Origin: Comamonadaceae bacterium | GTDB lineage: Bacteria; Pseudomonadota; Gammaproteobacteria; Burkholderiales; Burkholderiaceae_C | Direction of reading: 5' to 3' | Assembly: GCA_947378785.1 (NCBI GenBank) | Contig: CANCLK010000024.1 | Coordinates: forward strand, 1 to 40,642 | DNA: 40,642 bases | Shown: positions 34,061 through 40,642 of the stretch, piece by piece | Position numbering within the stretch: position 1 is the first letter of the stretch | How the letters are laid out: the number at the start of each line of letters is the position of its first letter | Made by a program: the position numbers and the translations under genes | The notes under the pieces: generated by a model | Seen by the model: the letters and a program-made list of their open reading frames with translations, nothing else | The model's database searches: none | Told to the model about the DNA's origin: nothing

Positions 34061-34882
34061 TCAGTACTCCAGCCGCTCGGGCCTGACTTCTTGCAAGATC
34101 GTCGTGGCGATCTCTTCAATGGATTTGGTGGTGGTCGACAACCAGCGAATCCCTTCCCGGCGCATCATCGCCTCGGCCTCATGGATCTCATGGTTGCAGT
34201 TCGCCATGCTGGCGTAGGTGGAGTTGGGGCGTCGTTCGTTGCGAATTTGGCTCAGCCGCTCGGGCGCGATGGTCAGTCCGAATATTTTTTTGCGGTGCGG
34301 CACCAGCGCGGGGGGCAATTGGCGTCGCTCAAAATCTTCTGGAATCAAGGGGTAGTTCGAGGCCTTCACGCCGTATTGCATGGCTAAGTACAGCGAGGTG
34401 GGCGTTTTTCCGCTGCGACTCACGCCCACCAAAATTACATCCGAGCCAGCCAAATCGCGGTTGCTCTGCCCATCGTCATGTGCCAATGAAAAGTTGATGG
34501 CCTCAATCCGGTCGTCGTAGGCCTTGCTTTTGGATGCGTCCGAAAAGCGTCCCACGCGGTGGTTGGACTTCAGACCCAGTTCGCTTTCCAGTGGGGCCAC
34601 AAACATGCCAAACATGTCCAGCAGCATGCCGTTGCACTGAGCCTTGATGACCGATAGGATTTCCATATTCACCAGCGTGGTGAAGACGATCGGGCGCAGA
34701 CCTTCTGATACACCCGTGTGGTTGATTTGTCGGACGGCCTGATGCGCTTTTTCCACACTGTCAATGAACGGCAGGCGGACATGCCGTGCATTGATCTCGA
34801 ACTGGGCCAAGATGGCGTTACCGAAGGTCTCGGCCGTGATACCGGTGCCGTCTGAAATGAAAAATACAGTGCGATTGGGCAT
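34061..34882 (-). CDS. ppsR: PEP synthase regulatory protein (bifunctional kinase/pyrophosphorylase)
   Basis: 273-residue DUF299 protein. It inactivates PEP synthase by ADP-dependent phosphorylation of a threonine next to the catalytic His and reverses this with phosphate. N-terminal [25 protein letters not shown] is the family signature, and the P-loop-like [20 protein letters not shown] binds the nucleotide. The end ([26 protein letters not shown]) is also characteristic. It is divergent from its target ppsA, the common arrangement. The 192 bases between it and ahpC are mainly the ahpC regulatory region. Confidence 0.96.
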   Translation of the reverse strand: MPNRTVFFISDGTGITAETFGNAILAQFEINARHVRLPFIDSVEKAHQAVRQINHTGVSEGLRPIVFTTLVNMEILSVIKAQCNGMLLDMFGMFVAPLESELGLKSNHRVGRFSDASKSKAYDDRIEAINFSLAHDDGQSNRDLAGSDVILVGVSRSGKTPTSLYLAMQYGVKASNYPLIPEDFERRQLPPALVPHRKKIFGLTIAPERLSQIRNERRPNSTYASMANCNHEIHEAEAMMRREGIRWLSTTTKSIEEIATTILQEVRPERLEY

Positions 34883-34938
34883 GGGTGGATCTTGGGATGT
34901 GTTTTAAAGGGCGCAGTGTGATGGGGTTCTGAAAATTC

Positions 34939-34961
34939 AGCGGCCATCTACAATTGCCGCT
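34939..34961 (+). promoter_or_regulatory. Dyad and -10-like box between ppsR and ppsA
   Basis: AGCGGC-N11-GCCGCT (34939-34944, 34956-34961) flanks a TACAAT box (34949-34954), 118 bases before ppsA. No good -35 is present at 16-18 bases. Could be an operator around a ppsA start point; weak evidence. Confidence 0.3.
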
Positions 34962-35071
34962 AATTATCCAGATTCTGTCGCCATGTCTAGCAACAACCCC
35001 TTCAAACTACAACAAGGTTGGCTGCCGCCTATGGGGGCTCTCACGTTTTTAAAACCTCCCGGAGTATTTTC

Positions 35072-37471
35072 ATGTCCAACTTGTTTGAGGCGACCGCCCT
35101 GGTCGTACCGTTCGAAAACCTAAGGATGACCGACGTCGACTCGGTCGGCGGTAAAAACGCCAGCCTTGGCGAGATGATTTCCCAATTACCGACAGGGCCT
35201 AAAGGGGTTCGCGTGCCAACGGGCTTCGCCACCACGGCGCATGCTTTCCGTGTTTTTCTGGCACATGCCGGCTTAGACAAAAAAATCAACGGCGTCCTCG
35301 ACAAGCTCGACACCGAAGATGTTCGGGCCTTGGCCGCGGCCGGCGCACAGATTCGTGCCCTGGTGGAAGCACAGCCTTTTCCGGCTGACTTTGAAGCCGC
35401 TATTCGCCAGAGCTTTGCCGCCTTGAGGGCCGGTAATCCGCAAGCCAGCTTTGCAGTGCGTTCTTCGGCTACCGCTGAAGACTTGCCCGATGCCTCTTTT
35501 GCCGGTCAGCAGGAAACCTTTTTGAACGTGGTTGGCGTTGAAGACGTGCTGCACAAAATGAAGGAAGTTTTTGGCTCCTTGTACAACGACCGCGCTATCA
35601 GCTACCGCGTTCACAAAGGCTTTGCACACGCTGACGTCGCGCTGTCTGCCGGTGTTCAGCGCATGGTGCGCAGTGACTTGGGGGCTGCGGGTGTCATGTT
35701 CACCATCGACACCGAGAGCGGCTTTGAGGACGTGGTCTTCATCACCTCCAGCTACGGCTTGGGTGAAACGGTGGTTCAAGGTGCAGTCAATCCGGATGAG
35801 TTTTATGTGCACAAGCCGATGCTACGGGCGGGTAACCGCGCGGTGATCCGCCGTAATCTGGGTTCCAAACTGTTGCAGATGGAATTCACCAGCACCGACG
35901 AGAAAAAAGCCACGGGACAGCTGGTCAAGACGACGGATGTGCCGGTCGAACTGCGCAACCGTTACTCGCTGACGGATGCTGACGTTGAACAACTCGCCCG
36001 TTACGCCTTGATCATTGAAGATCACTACGGTCGTGCGATGGATGTGGAGTGGGGCAAAGACGGCACCGATGGCGAAATTTATATTTTGCAAGCCCGTCCA
36101 GAAACCGTCAAAAGTCAGTCCAAGGGCAAGCCCGAGCAGCGCTACAAACTCAAGGCCACAGGCACCGTGCTGACAGAAGGTCGCGCGATCGGTCAGAAGA
36201 TCGGTACGGGCCCTGTGCGCATCGTGCGTCACATCAGCGAAATGGACCAAGTCCAAGCCGGCGACGTGTTGGTGACTGACATGACCGACCCGAACTGGGA
36301 GCCGGTCATGAAGCGTGCTTCTGCCATCGTCACTAACCGCGGCGGCCGTACTTGCCACGCGGCCATCATTGCGCGCGAGCTGGGTATTCCGGCGGTGGTC
36401 GGCTGCGGCGACGCGACCGAGCTGCTGAAAGACGGCATGCTGGTGACGGTGAGTTGCGCGGAAGGTGACACTGGCAATATTTACGACGGTCTGTTAGAGA
36501 CTGAAGTCACTGAAGTCATGCGCGGCGAAATGCCGCCGATTGACGTCAAGATCACGATGAACATTGGCAATCCGCAATTGGCTTTTGACTTCTGCCAGAT
36601 TCCGAACCACGGCGTCGGTTTGGCGCGGCTGGAATTCATCATCAACAACAACATTGGCGTTCACCCGAAAGCCATTCTCGACTACCCGAATGTCGATGCC
36701 GACTTGAAAAAGGCTGTTGAGAGCGTGGCCCGTGGCCATGCTTCGCCCCGCGCTTTTTACGTCGACAAAGTGACTGAAGGCATCGCCACCATTGGTGCTG
36801 CGTTCTGGCCAAAACCGGTCATCGTGCGACTGTCTGACTTCAAGTCCAACGAGTACCGCAAGCTGATTGGCGGCTCACGTTATGAACCTGAAGAAGAGAA
36901 CCCAATGCTGGGTTTCCGCGGTGCTGCGCGTTACCTGAGCGCTGACTTTGCCGGTGCTTTTGCCATGGAGTGCGAGGCCTTCAAACGCGTGCGCAACGAC
37001 ATGGGCTTGGTCAACGTCGAGGTCATGGTGCCATTTGTCCGTACCCTCGGCCAAGCCAAGGCCGTCATCGAGTTGCTGGGCCAGCATGGACTGAAGCGTG
37101 GCGAAAATGGCTTGCGCATCATCATGATGTGCGAGGTCCCGAGCAACGCCGTGTTGGCCGATGAGTTCCTTGAATACTTTGATGGATTTTCAATCGGATC
37201 TAACGACTTGACCCAGCTGACGCTGGGTCTGGACCGCGATTCCGGCCTTGAAATTCTGGCCAAAGATTTCGACGAGCGCGACCCTGCGGTCAAAGCGCTG
37301 TTGAGCTTGGCCATCAAAGCCTGCCTGCGCCAAGGCAAATACGTCGGTATTTGTGGTCAAGGCCCTAGCGATCACCCTGACTTTGCGCAGTGGCTGAAAG
37401 AGCAGGGCATTGGCTCGATGTCGTTGAACCCGGACACGGTCATCGACACATGGAAAAAGCTCGCCAGCTGA
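35072..37471 (+). CDS. ppsA: Phosphoenolpyruvate synthase
   Basis: 799 residues from the ATG at 35072, which has GGAG upstream and matches the family start (a longer frame to 35018 does not). It converts pyruvate, ATP and water to PEP, AMP and phosphate. The ATP-grasp domain is N-terminal ([64 protein letters not shown]). The swivelling domain carries catalytic His429 in [17 protein letters not shown], with the adjacent Thr427 as the PpsR target. The C-terminal TIM barrel contains the catalytic Cys in GICGQGPSD. Full length. Serves gluconeogenesis from acids such as those produced by the hexarate cluster. Confidence 0.97.
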   Translation: MSNLFEATALVVPFENLRMTDVDSVGGKNASLGEMISQLPTGPKGVRVPTGFATTAHAFRVFLAHAGLDKKINGVLDKLDTEDVRALAAAGAQIRALVEAQPFPADFEAAIRQSFAALRAGNPQASFAVRSSATAEDLPDASFAGQQETFLNVVGVEDVLHKMKEVFGSLYNDRAISYRVHKGFAHADVALSAGVQRMVRSDLGAAGVMFTIDTESGFEDVVFITSSYGLGETVVQGAVNPDEFYVHKPMLRAGNRAVIRRNLGSKLLQMEFTSTDEKKATGQLVKTTDVPVELRNRYSLTDADVEQLARYALIIEDHYGRAMDVEWGKDGTDGEIYILQARPETVKSQSKGKPEQRYKLKATGTVLTEGRAIGQKIGTGPVRIVRHISEMDQVQAGDVLVTDMTDPNWEPVMKRASAIVTNRGGRTCHAAIIARELGIPAVVGCGDATELLKDGMLVTVSCAEGDTGNIYDGLLETEVTEVMRGEMPPIDVKITMNIGNPQLAFDFCQIPNHGVGLARLEFIINNNIGVHPKAILDYPNVDADLKKAVESVARGHASPRAFYVDKVTEGIATIGAAFWPKPVIVRLSDFKSNEYRKLIGGSRYEPEEENPMLGFRGAARYLSADFAGAFAMECEAFKRVRNDMGLVNVEVMVPFVRTLGQAKAVIELLGQHGLKRGENGLRIIMMCEVPSNAVLADEFLEYFDGFSIGSNDLTQLTLGLDRDSGLEILAKDFDERDPAVKALLSLAIKACLRQGKYVGICGQGPSDHPDFAQWLKEQGIGSMSLNPDTVIDTWKKLAS

Positions 37472-37493
37472 CCGGGCGCCGGGCCGCTTGTTC

Positions 37494-38063
37494 ATGATTG
37501 CCATCGCTTATTGGATGCAGCGCGGGCTGGCCATGGCCTTGCTGTCCGCTGACTGGTCTCGTCTGGCCTTGGTTGTTTTGAATCGTTTGCTGGTCTTACG
37601 GCCAAGCGATTTATACGCTGGGGTCAGTCGTGCCAAAGTGCTGGCTGACTTGGGCCAGAAGAATGCTGCTATCAAGAGCTTGCAGCAATTGCTGGTTGTT
37701 CATACCGCCCATGCGGCGAGTTGGTACCAACTGGCGTATTTGTTGGAAACCACGGCACGCCACGCAGAATCAGAGCCGGCCTTTCGGTCTGCCCTGGGCA
37801 TCAAGCCAGAGATGGACGAGGCTTGGTATGGCTTGGCCATGCTACTGGTGCGTGAAGAGCGACTGGACGAAGCCGTCACAGCACTTGAACACACAACCCG
37901 TCTTCAACCTCTGAGTCCGCACGGTTGGTACCAATTAGGCAAAACCCATGCGAAACTCGCGCAACCCGAACAAGCGCTGGATGTGATTCGGCGTCTGCGT
38001 AGCTTTGAACCGCAAGTGGCCACCCGTTTGGCCAGTGAGATCGGGCTGAGTGGTTTGAAATAA
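37494..38063 (+). CDS. Tetratricopeptide repeat protein
   Basis: About 189 residues of tandem helix pairs with TPR spacing: DWSRLALVVLNRLLVLRPSD, NAAIKSLQQLLVVHTAHAASWYQLAYLLETTARHAESEPAFRSALGIKPEMDEAWYGLAMLLVREERLDEAVTALEHTTRLQPLSPHGWYQLGKTHAKLAQPEQALDVIRRLRSFEP is the region, positions about 18-178. Three repeats keep the W-Y-x-L/G-x-x and A-x-x-x-P consensus. No signal peptide; the extreme N-terminus (MIAIAYWMQRGLAMALL) is hydrophobic but may be the first TPR helix. TPR proteins are protein-interaction scaffolds; the partner is unknown. It follows ppsA by 22 bases with no terminator. The precise start is uncertain (ATGs at 37494, 37515, 37533). Confidence 0.75.
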   Translation: MIAIAYWMQRGLAMALLSADWSRLALVVLNRLLVLRPSDLYAGVSRAKVLADLGQKNAAIKSLQQLLVVHTAHAASWYQLAYLLETTARHAESEPAFRSALGIKPEMDEAWYGLAMLLVREERLDEAVTALEHTTRLQPLSPHGWYQLGKTHAKLAQPEQALDVIRRLRSFEPQVATRLASEIGLSGLK

Positions 38064-38095
38064 GCCAATACGGCTGATGTTTGGAGACAAGCGAG

Positions 38096-38356
38096 ATGCA
38101 GGACAACAGCAATCGCCGCGCTTATTGGCGCAAAAGCTTCCGGCTCACTGGCCTGTTGATGCTGCTTTGGTTTGGCGTCACCTTTGGTGTGAGCTATTAC
38201 GCCCGCGAGCTGAGTTTTGATTTTTTCGGTTGGCCCTTCAGCTTCTGGATGGCGGCGCAGGGCTCGCCTCTGGTTTATGTCGTGATCATCGCGATCTATG
38301 CGCGTTACATGGAGCGGCTAGATGTCGCTCATGGCTTCGAAGAAAGCGAGGACTAG
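38096..38356 (+). CDS. DUF4212 domain protein, small symporter subunit
   Basis: 86 residues from the ATG at 38096 (GGAGAC upstream). Two membrane segments: SFRLTGLLMLLWFGVTFGVSYY and FWMAAQGSPLVYVVIIAIYARYM, separated by the F-x-F-x-G-x-P-x-x-F-W motif (FDFFGWPFSFW) of the DUF4212 family. These small proteins are always paired with a sodium:solute symporter and are thought to be its accessory subunit. Its stop lies one base before the symporter ATG, so the two are translationally linked. Confidence 0.92.
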   Translation: MQDNSNRRAYWRKSFRLTGLLMLLWFGVTFGVSYYARELSFDFFGWPFSFWMAAQGSPLVYVVIIAIYARYMERLDVAHGFEESED

Positions 38357-38357
38357 C

Positions 38358-40508
38358 ATGCCTGCCAACGCAAATTCGGGTGAAGGTCTGGGGCAGGGCG
38401 CGGAATCTAGGGCGGCATTCAAAACGGCGCTGAACCACGTTTACAAGTGGTATGCGGCCGGTTTTCTGGCCTTTGTGTTGGCGCTGGCCGTGTTAGAGCA
38501 GATGGGCCTGTCGCGTCAATGGATCGGGCTGATTTTTCTTTTAGCCACTATCGGCTTGTATGCCGGTATTGGCATCATGTGCCGAACCACCGATGCCTCA
38601 GAATATTACGTTGCGGGTCGCCGGGTGCCTGCGGTTTACAACGGGATGGCCACCGGCGCTGACTGGATGTCGGCTGCATCGTTCATCGGATTGGCTGGCA
38701 CGCTCTACCTGACGGGCTACAGCGGTCTTGCTTTCATCATGGGGTGGACTGGCGGCTATTGTCTGGTGGCCTTTTTCCTGGCGCCTTATTTGCGCAAATT
38801 TGGACAGTTCACCATTCCTGACTTTTTGGGCGAACGCTATGGCGGCAACATTCCGAGATTGCTGGGGGTGATCGCTGCCATCTTTTGCTCTTTCACTTAT
38901 GTGGTGGCGCAGATTTACGGCGTTGGCATCATCACCGCACGGCTGACAGGCGTTGCGTTTGAGTTGGGTATTTTTCTGGGCCTTGGCGGGATCCTGCTTT
39001 GCTCGTTTTTGGGGGGCATGCGCGCCGTCACGTGGACACAAGTGGCTCAATATTTGGTGTTGATCGTGGCTTACCTGCTGCCTGTGGTGTGGTTGTCAGT
39101 CAAGCAGACGGGCATCCCCGTGCCGCAGGTCATCTATGGCTATCAGTTGCAAAAAGTCACGGATCGTGAAAAAGAGTTGAGCCACGATTCGAGAGAGTTG
39201 GAAGTGCAGCAAATTTTCAGGGAGCGCGCGGCAGAACTGGCGGCCAAACTACTTGACCCCCATGCTGCGTTGTTGGCAGATCGGGTTCGTGCGACCAAAG
39301 TGCTGGCAGAGCTGAAGGCAACGGATGCGCCCTTGGCGTCTATTTATGCGGCCGATCGTGCGCTGTCCAACTTACCCAAAACGACCGATGTCGCGCTCAA
39401 AGCATGGATGATCGAGAAAGCCGAAGCGGATGCCAAATCGCGCCCACTCAACGGTATGCCGCCGCATGCGCAGCAATTCGCTGGCGACCCGACCGGCGAC
39501 GCCAAGACGCGCGATGAGTTTGATGTGTCACGGCGAAATTTTTTGGCGCTGGTCTTTTGCCTGATGGTGGGAACGGCTGCCTTGCCGCACATCCTGATTC
39601 GCTACTACACCGTGCCGAGTGTCAAAGAAGCCCGCCAATCGGTGACTTGGTCGCTGCTGTTTATCGTGCTGCTCTACATCACTGCGCCGGCCTTGGCGGT
39701 ACTGGTGAAGTACGAGGTATTCACGTTGGTGGTAGGGACGCCTTTTGATCAGTTGCCCGACTGGATCACCGCATGGAACAAAGTCGATCCAAGTCTGTTG
39801 TCGGTGGTAGATGTCAATCATGATGGCCTCTTGCAGCTCAATGAAATGTCCATTGGCGGCGACATCATCATGCTGGCGGCCCCCGCCATTGGTGGCTTGC
39901 CTTATGTAGTTTCTGGGCTGGTGGCCGCCGGCGGTTTGGCGGCAGCCTTGTCGACCGCGGATGGCCTGCTGCTAACCATTGCCAGTTCGCTCAGTCATGA
40001 CGTTTACTACAAGATGATTGACCCGAACGCATCGACCGCCCGCCGGGTGACTTTGTCCAAGGTGCTGTTGCTGGTGGTCGCTTTGGGGGCTGCGTACGTG
40101 GCTTCTCACAAGCCCGCTGACATCCTGTTCTTGGTGTCTGCTGCATTTTCGTTTGCAGCGGCGGCTTTTTTCCCGGCCTTGTCGTTGGGTATTTTCTGGA
40201 AACGGGCCACCGGAATCGCTGCCTCTTTGGGCATGGTAGCGGGGCTCGGAACCACGCTGTATTACATGGTGTTGACCCAGCCTTGGATGCGCAGCCTGTT
40301 TAACGTCACCCGGCCGATTGAGCTCTGGTGGGGGATTCAGCCGATCTCGGCCGGCGTTTTCGGGGTGCCGGTTGGCTTTGCGGTGATTATTGTGGTCAGC
40401 CTGCTGACCAAGCGGCCTGACCCCGCTGTGCAAGATTTGGTTGAATACGTGCGCTACCCAAGCTTGGGTGCCTCAGAAAAACGTCAGGGTGGAATTGGCG
40501 GGCTATAA
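38358..40508 (+). CDS. Sodium:solute symporter (VC_2705/ActP-like) with cytosolic insertion and EF-hand loop
   Basis: 716 residues from the ATG at 38358. It has the LeuT-fold core of the SSS family: YYVAGRRVPAVYNGMATGADWMSAASFIGLAG, FTIPDFLGERYGG, then later helices including DIIMLAAPAIGGLPYVVSGLVAAGGLAAALSTADGLLLTIASSLSHD. The family usually has about 550-590 residues. The excess is mainly a charged, helical, hydrophilic insertion near residues 258-391 (QLQKVTDREKELSHDSREL... to DEFDVSRRNF). Residues 485-496 (DVNHDGLLQLNE) form a canonical EF-hand loop between two membrane segments. Relatives transport acetate or other short carboxylates with sodium; substrate here unknown. Pairs with DUF4212. 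The frame also opens at 38322 but overlaps DUF4212. Confidence 0.9.
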   Translation: MPANANSGEGLGQGAESRAAFKTALNHVYKWYAAGFLAFVLALAVLEQMGLSRQWIGLIFLLATIGLYAGIGIMCRTTDASEYYVAGRRVPAVYNGMATGADWMSAASFIGLAGTLYLTGYSGLAFIMGWTGGYCLVAFFLAPYLRKFGQFTIPDFLGERYGGNIPRLLGVIAAIFCSFTYVVAQIYGVGIITARLTGVAFELGIFLGLGGILLCSFLGGMRAVTWTQVAQYLVLIVAYLLPVVWLSVKQTGIPVPQVIYGYQLQKVTDREKELSHDSRELEVQQIFRERAAELAAKLLDPHAALLADRVRATKVLAELKATDAPLASIYAADRALSNLPKTTDVALKAWMIEKAEADAKSRPLNGMPPHAQQFAGDPTGDAKTRDEFDVSRRNFLALVFCLMVGTAALPHILIRYYTVPSVKEARQSVTWSLLFIVLLYITAPALAVLVKYEVFTLVVGTPFDQLPDWITAWNKVDPSLLSVVDVNHDGLLQLNEMSIGGDIIMLAAPAIGGLPYVVSGLVAAGGLAAALSTADGLLLTIASSLSHDVYYKMIDPNASTARRVTLSKVLLLVVALGAAYVASHKPADILFLVSAAFSFAAAAFFPALSLGIFWKRATGIAASLGMVAGLGTTLYYMVLTQPWMRSLFNVTRPIELWWGIQPISAGVFGVPVGFAVIIVVSLLTKRPDPAVQDLVEYVRYPSLGASEKRQGGIGGL

Positions 40509-40509
40509 T
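40504..40509 (+). promoter_or_regulatory. rpsF promoter -10 candidate
   Basis: Perfect TATAAT overlapping the symporter stop codon, about 67 bases before the rpsF ATG. No recognisable -35 at 16-18 bases (ACGTCA region), so strength is uncertain. Confidence 0.4.
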
Positions 40510-40524
40510 CATGGGCTTCGCCTT

Positions 40525-40552
40525 GCTGCACCCTTAACGACGCTGGGGCAGC
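40525..40552 (+). promoter_or_regulatory. rpsF leader hairpin
   Basis: GCTGC-A-CCC, an 11-base loop, then GGG-GCAGC: an 8-bp stem with one bulged A in the 5' untranslated region, 24 bases before the start codon. Ribosomal protein S6 operons are often autoregulated by an S6:S18-binding leader hairpin; whether this is one cannot be decided by eye. Confidence 0.35.
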
Positions 40553-40576
40553 TTTCATCAACCAAAAGGAGAGTTT

Positions 40577-40642
40577 ATGCGTCATTACGAAATCATCTTG
40601 CTGATCCATCCGGATCAAAGCGAGCAGGTCCCGGCCATGCTG
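40577..40642 (+). CDS. rpsF: 30S ribosomal protein S6 (partial, runs off the window)
   Basis: The 22 visible residues ([20 protein letters not shown]...) match the N-terminus of S6: the [21 protein letters not shown] pattern is characteristic of betaproteobacterial S6. AAAAGGAGAG precedes the ATG. S6 binds 16S rRNA with S18 in the small-subunit platform. The rest of the gene and the usual partners (priB, rpsR, rplI) lie beyond the end. Confidence 0.93.
   Translation, partial: MRHYEIILLIHPDQSEQVPAML

Noticed and set aside
34983..35120. Short open frame (about 45 codons) starting at ATG 34983 and overlapping the start of ppsA
   Set aside because: No ribosome site, no leader-peptide features such as a codon run with a terminator, and it runs out of frame into ppsA.
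1..40642. CRISPR arrays, insertion sequences, tRNA or rRNA genes, prophage or toxin-antitoxin modules
   Set aside because: No regularly spaced repeats, no transposase motifs, no cloverleaf or rRNA-like stretches and no phage genes were seen in either strand.

Overview
The window looks like a chromosomal segment of a betaproteobacterium of the order Burkholderiales, most likely family Comamonadaceae (Rhodoferax/Polaromonas/Limnohabitans type). The basis is protein character and gene order: two periplasmic binding proteins of the Bug (tripartite tricarboxylate) type, the surE-pcm-nlpD-exonuclease-rlmD run, ppsR/ppsA divergence, a DUF4212 + sodium:solute symporter pair directly before rpsF, and a DUF3422 protein. 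This is a judgement from the sequence; no database search was run. I see no insertion sequence, prophage, tRNA, rRNA or CRISPR array, and no gene-free stretch longer than 300 bases.

Layout. (1) 144-5905: a lone Stealth-type sugar-phosphate transferase, an IclR regulator divergent from a Bug binding protein + VOC enzyme pair, then NIPSNAP, SDR and GltI-like binding-protein genes on the minus strand. (2) 6121-6936: a high-potential iron-sulfur protein converging on a tspO gene interrupted by an in-frame TAG. (3) 6945-15529: a hexarate (glucarate/galactarate) cluster: garD, a GntR/FadR regulator, kdgD, gudD, a Tat-exported SMP-30 lactonase, a Bug binding protein and a 2-oxoglutarate-semialdehyde dehydrogenase. 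Together these convert D-glucarate and galactarate to 2-oxoglutarate. (4) 15534-18121: outer-membrane phospholipase A and a DUF3422 membrane protein. (5) 18141-19068: an unknown 99-residue protein and a cysteine-free Rrf2-type regulator, divergent from a MerR-type regulator whose sensor domain resembles LitR/CarH but lacks the cobalamin motif. (6) 20147-25175: surE-pcm-nlpD, a PolB-like exonuclease and rlmD, closed by a strong terminator. (7) 25257-31478: a Bax-inhibitor-1 protein, an HbpS/GlcG-like protein, then an iron-uptake block: exbD, exbB, tonB, piuC and a Fiu/PiuA-like siderophore receptor under a perfect 7-1-7 Fur-type palindrome. (8) 31620-33975: ahpF and ahpC with an OxyR-type site upstream and a terminator between the two genes. 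(9) 34061-40642: ppsR/ppsA, a TPR protein, the DUF4212/symporter pair and the start of rpsF.

Most of the window is ordinary, well-preserved metabolism. The parts most worth a second look are the broken tspO, the Rrf2/MerR/unknown-protein regulatory module with its repeats and dyad, the palindromic operator embedded in the garD promoter, the ahpC-ahpF attenuator-like terminator, and the long symporter with an EF-hand loop. I did not find convincing evidence for a wholly new multi-gene system; the Rrf2/MerR module is the nearest candidate.
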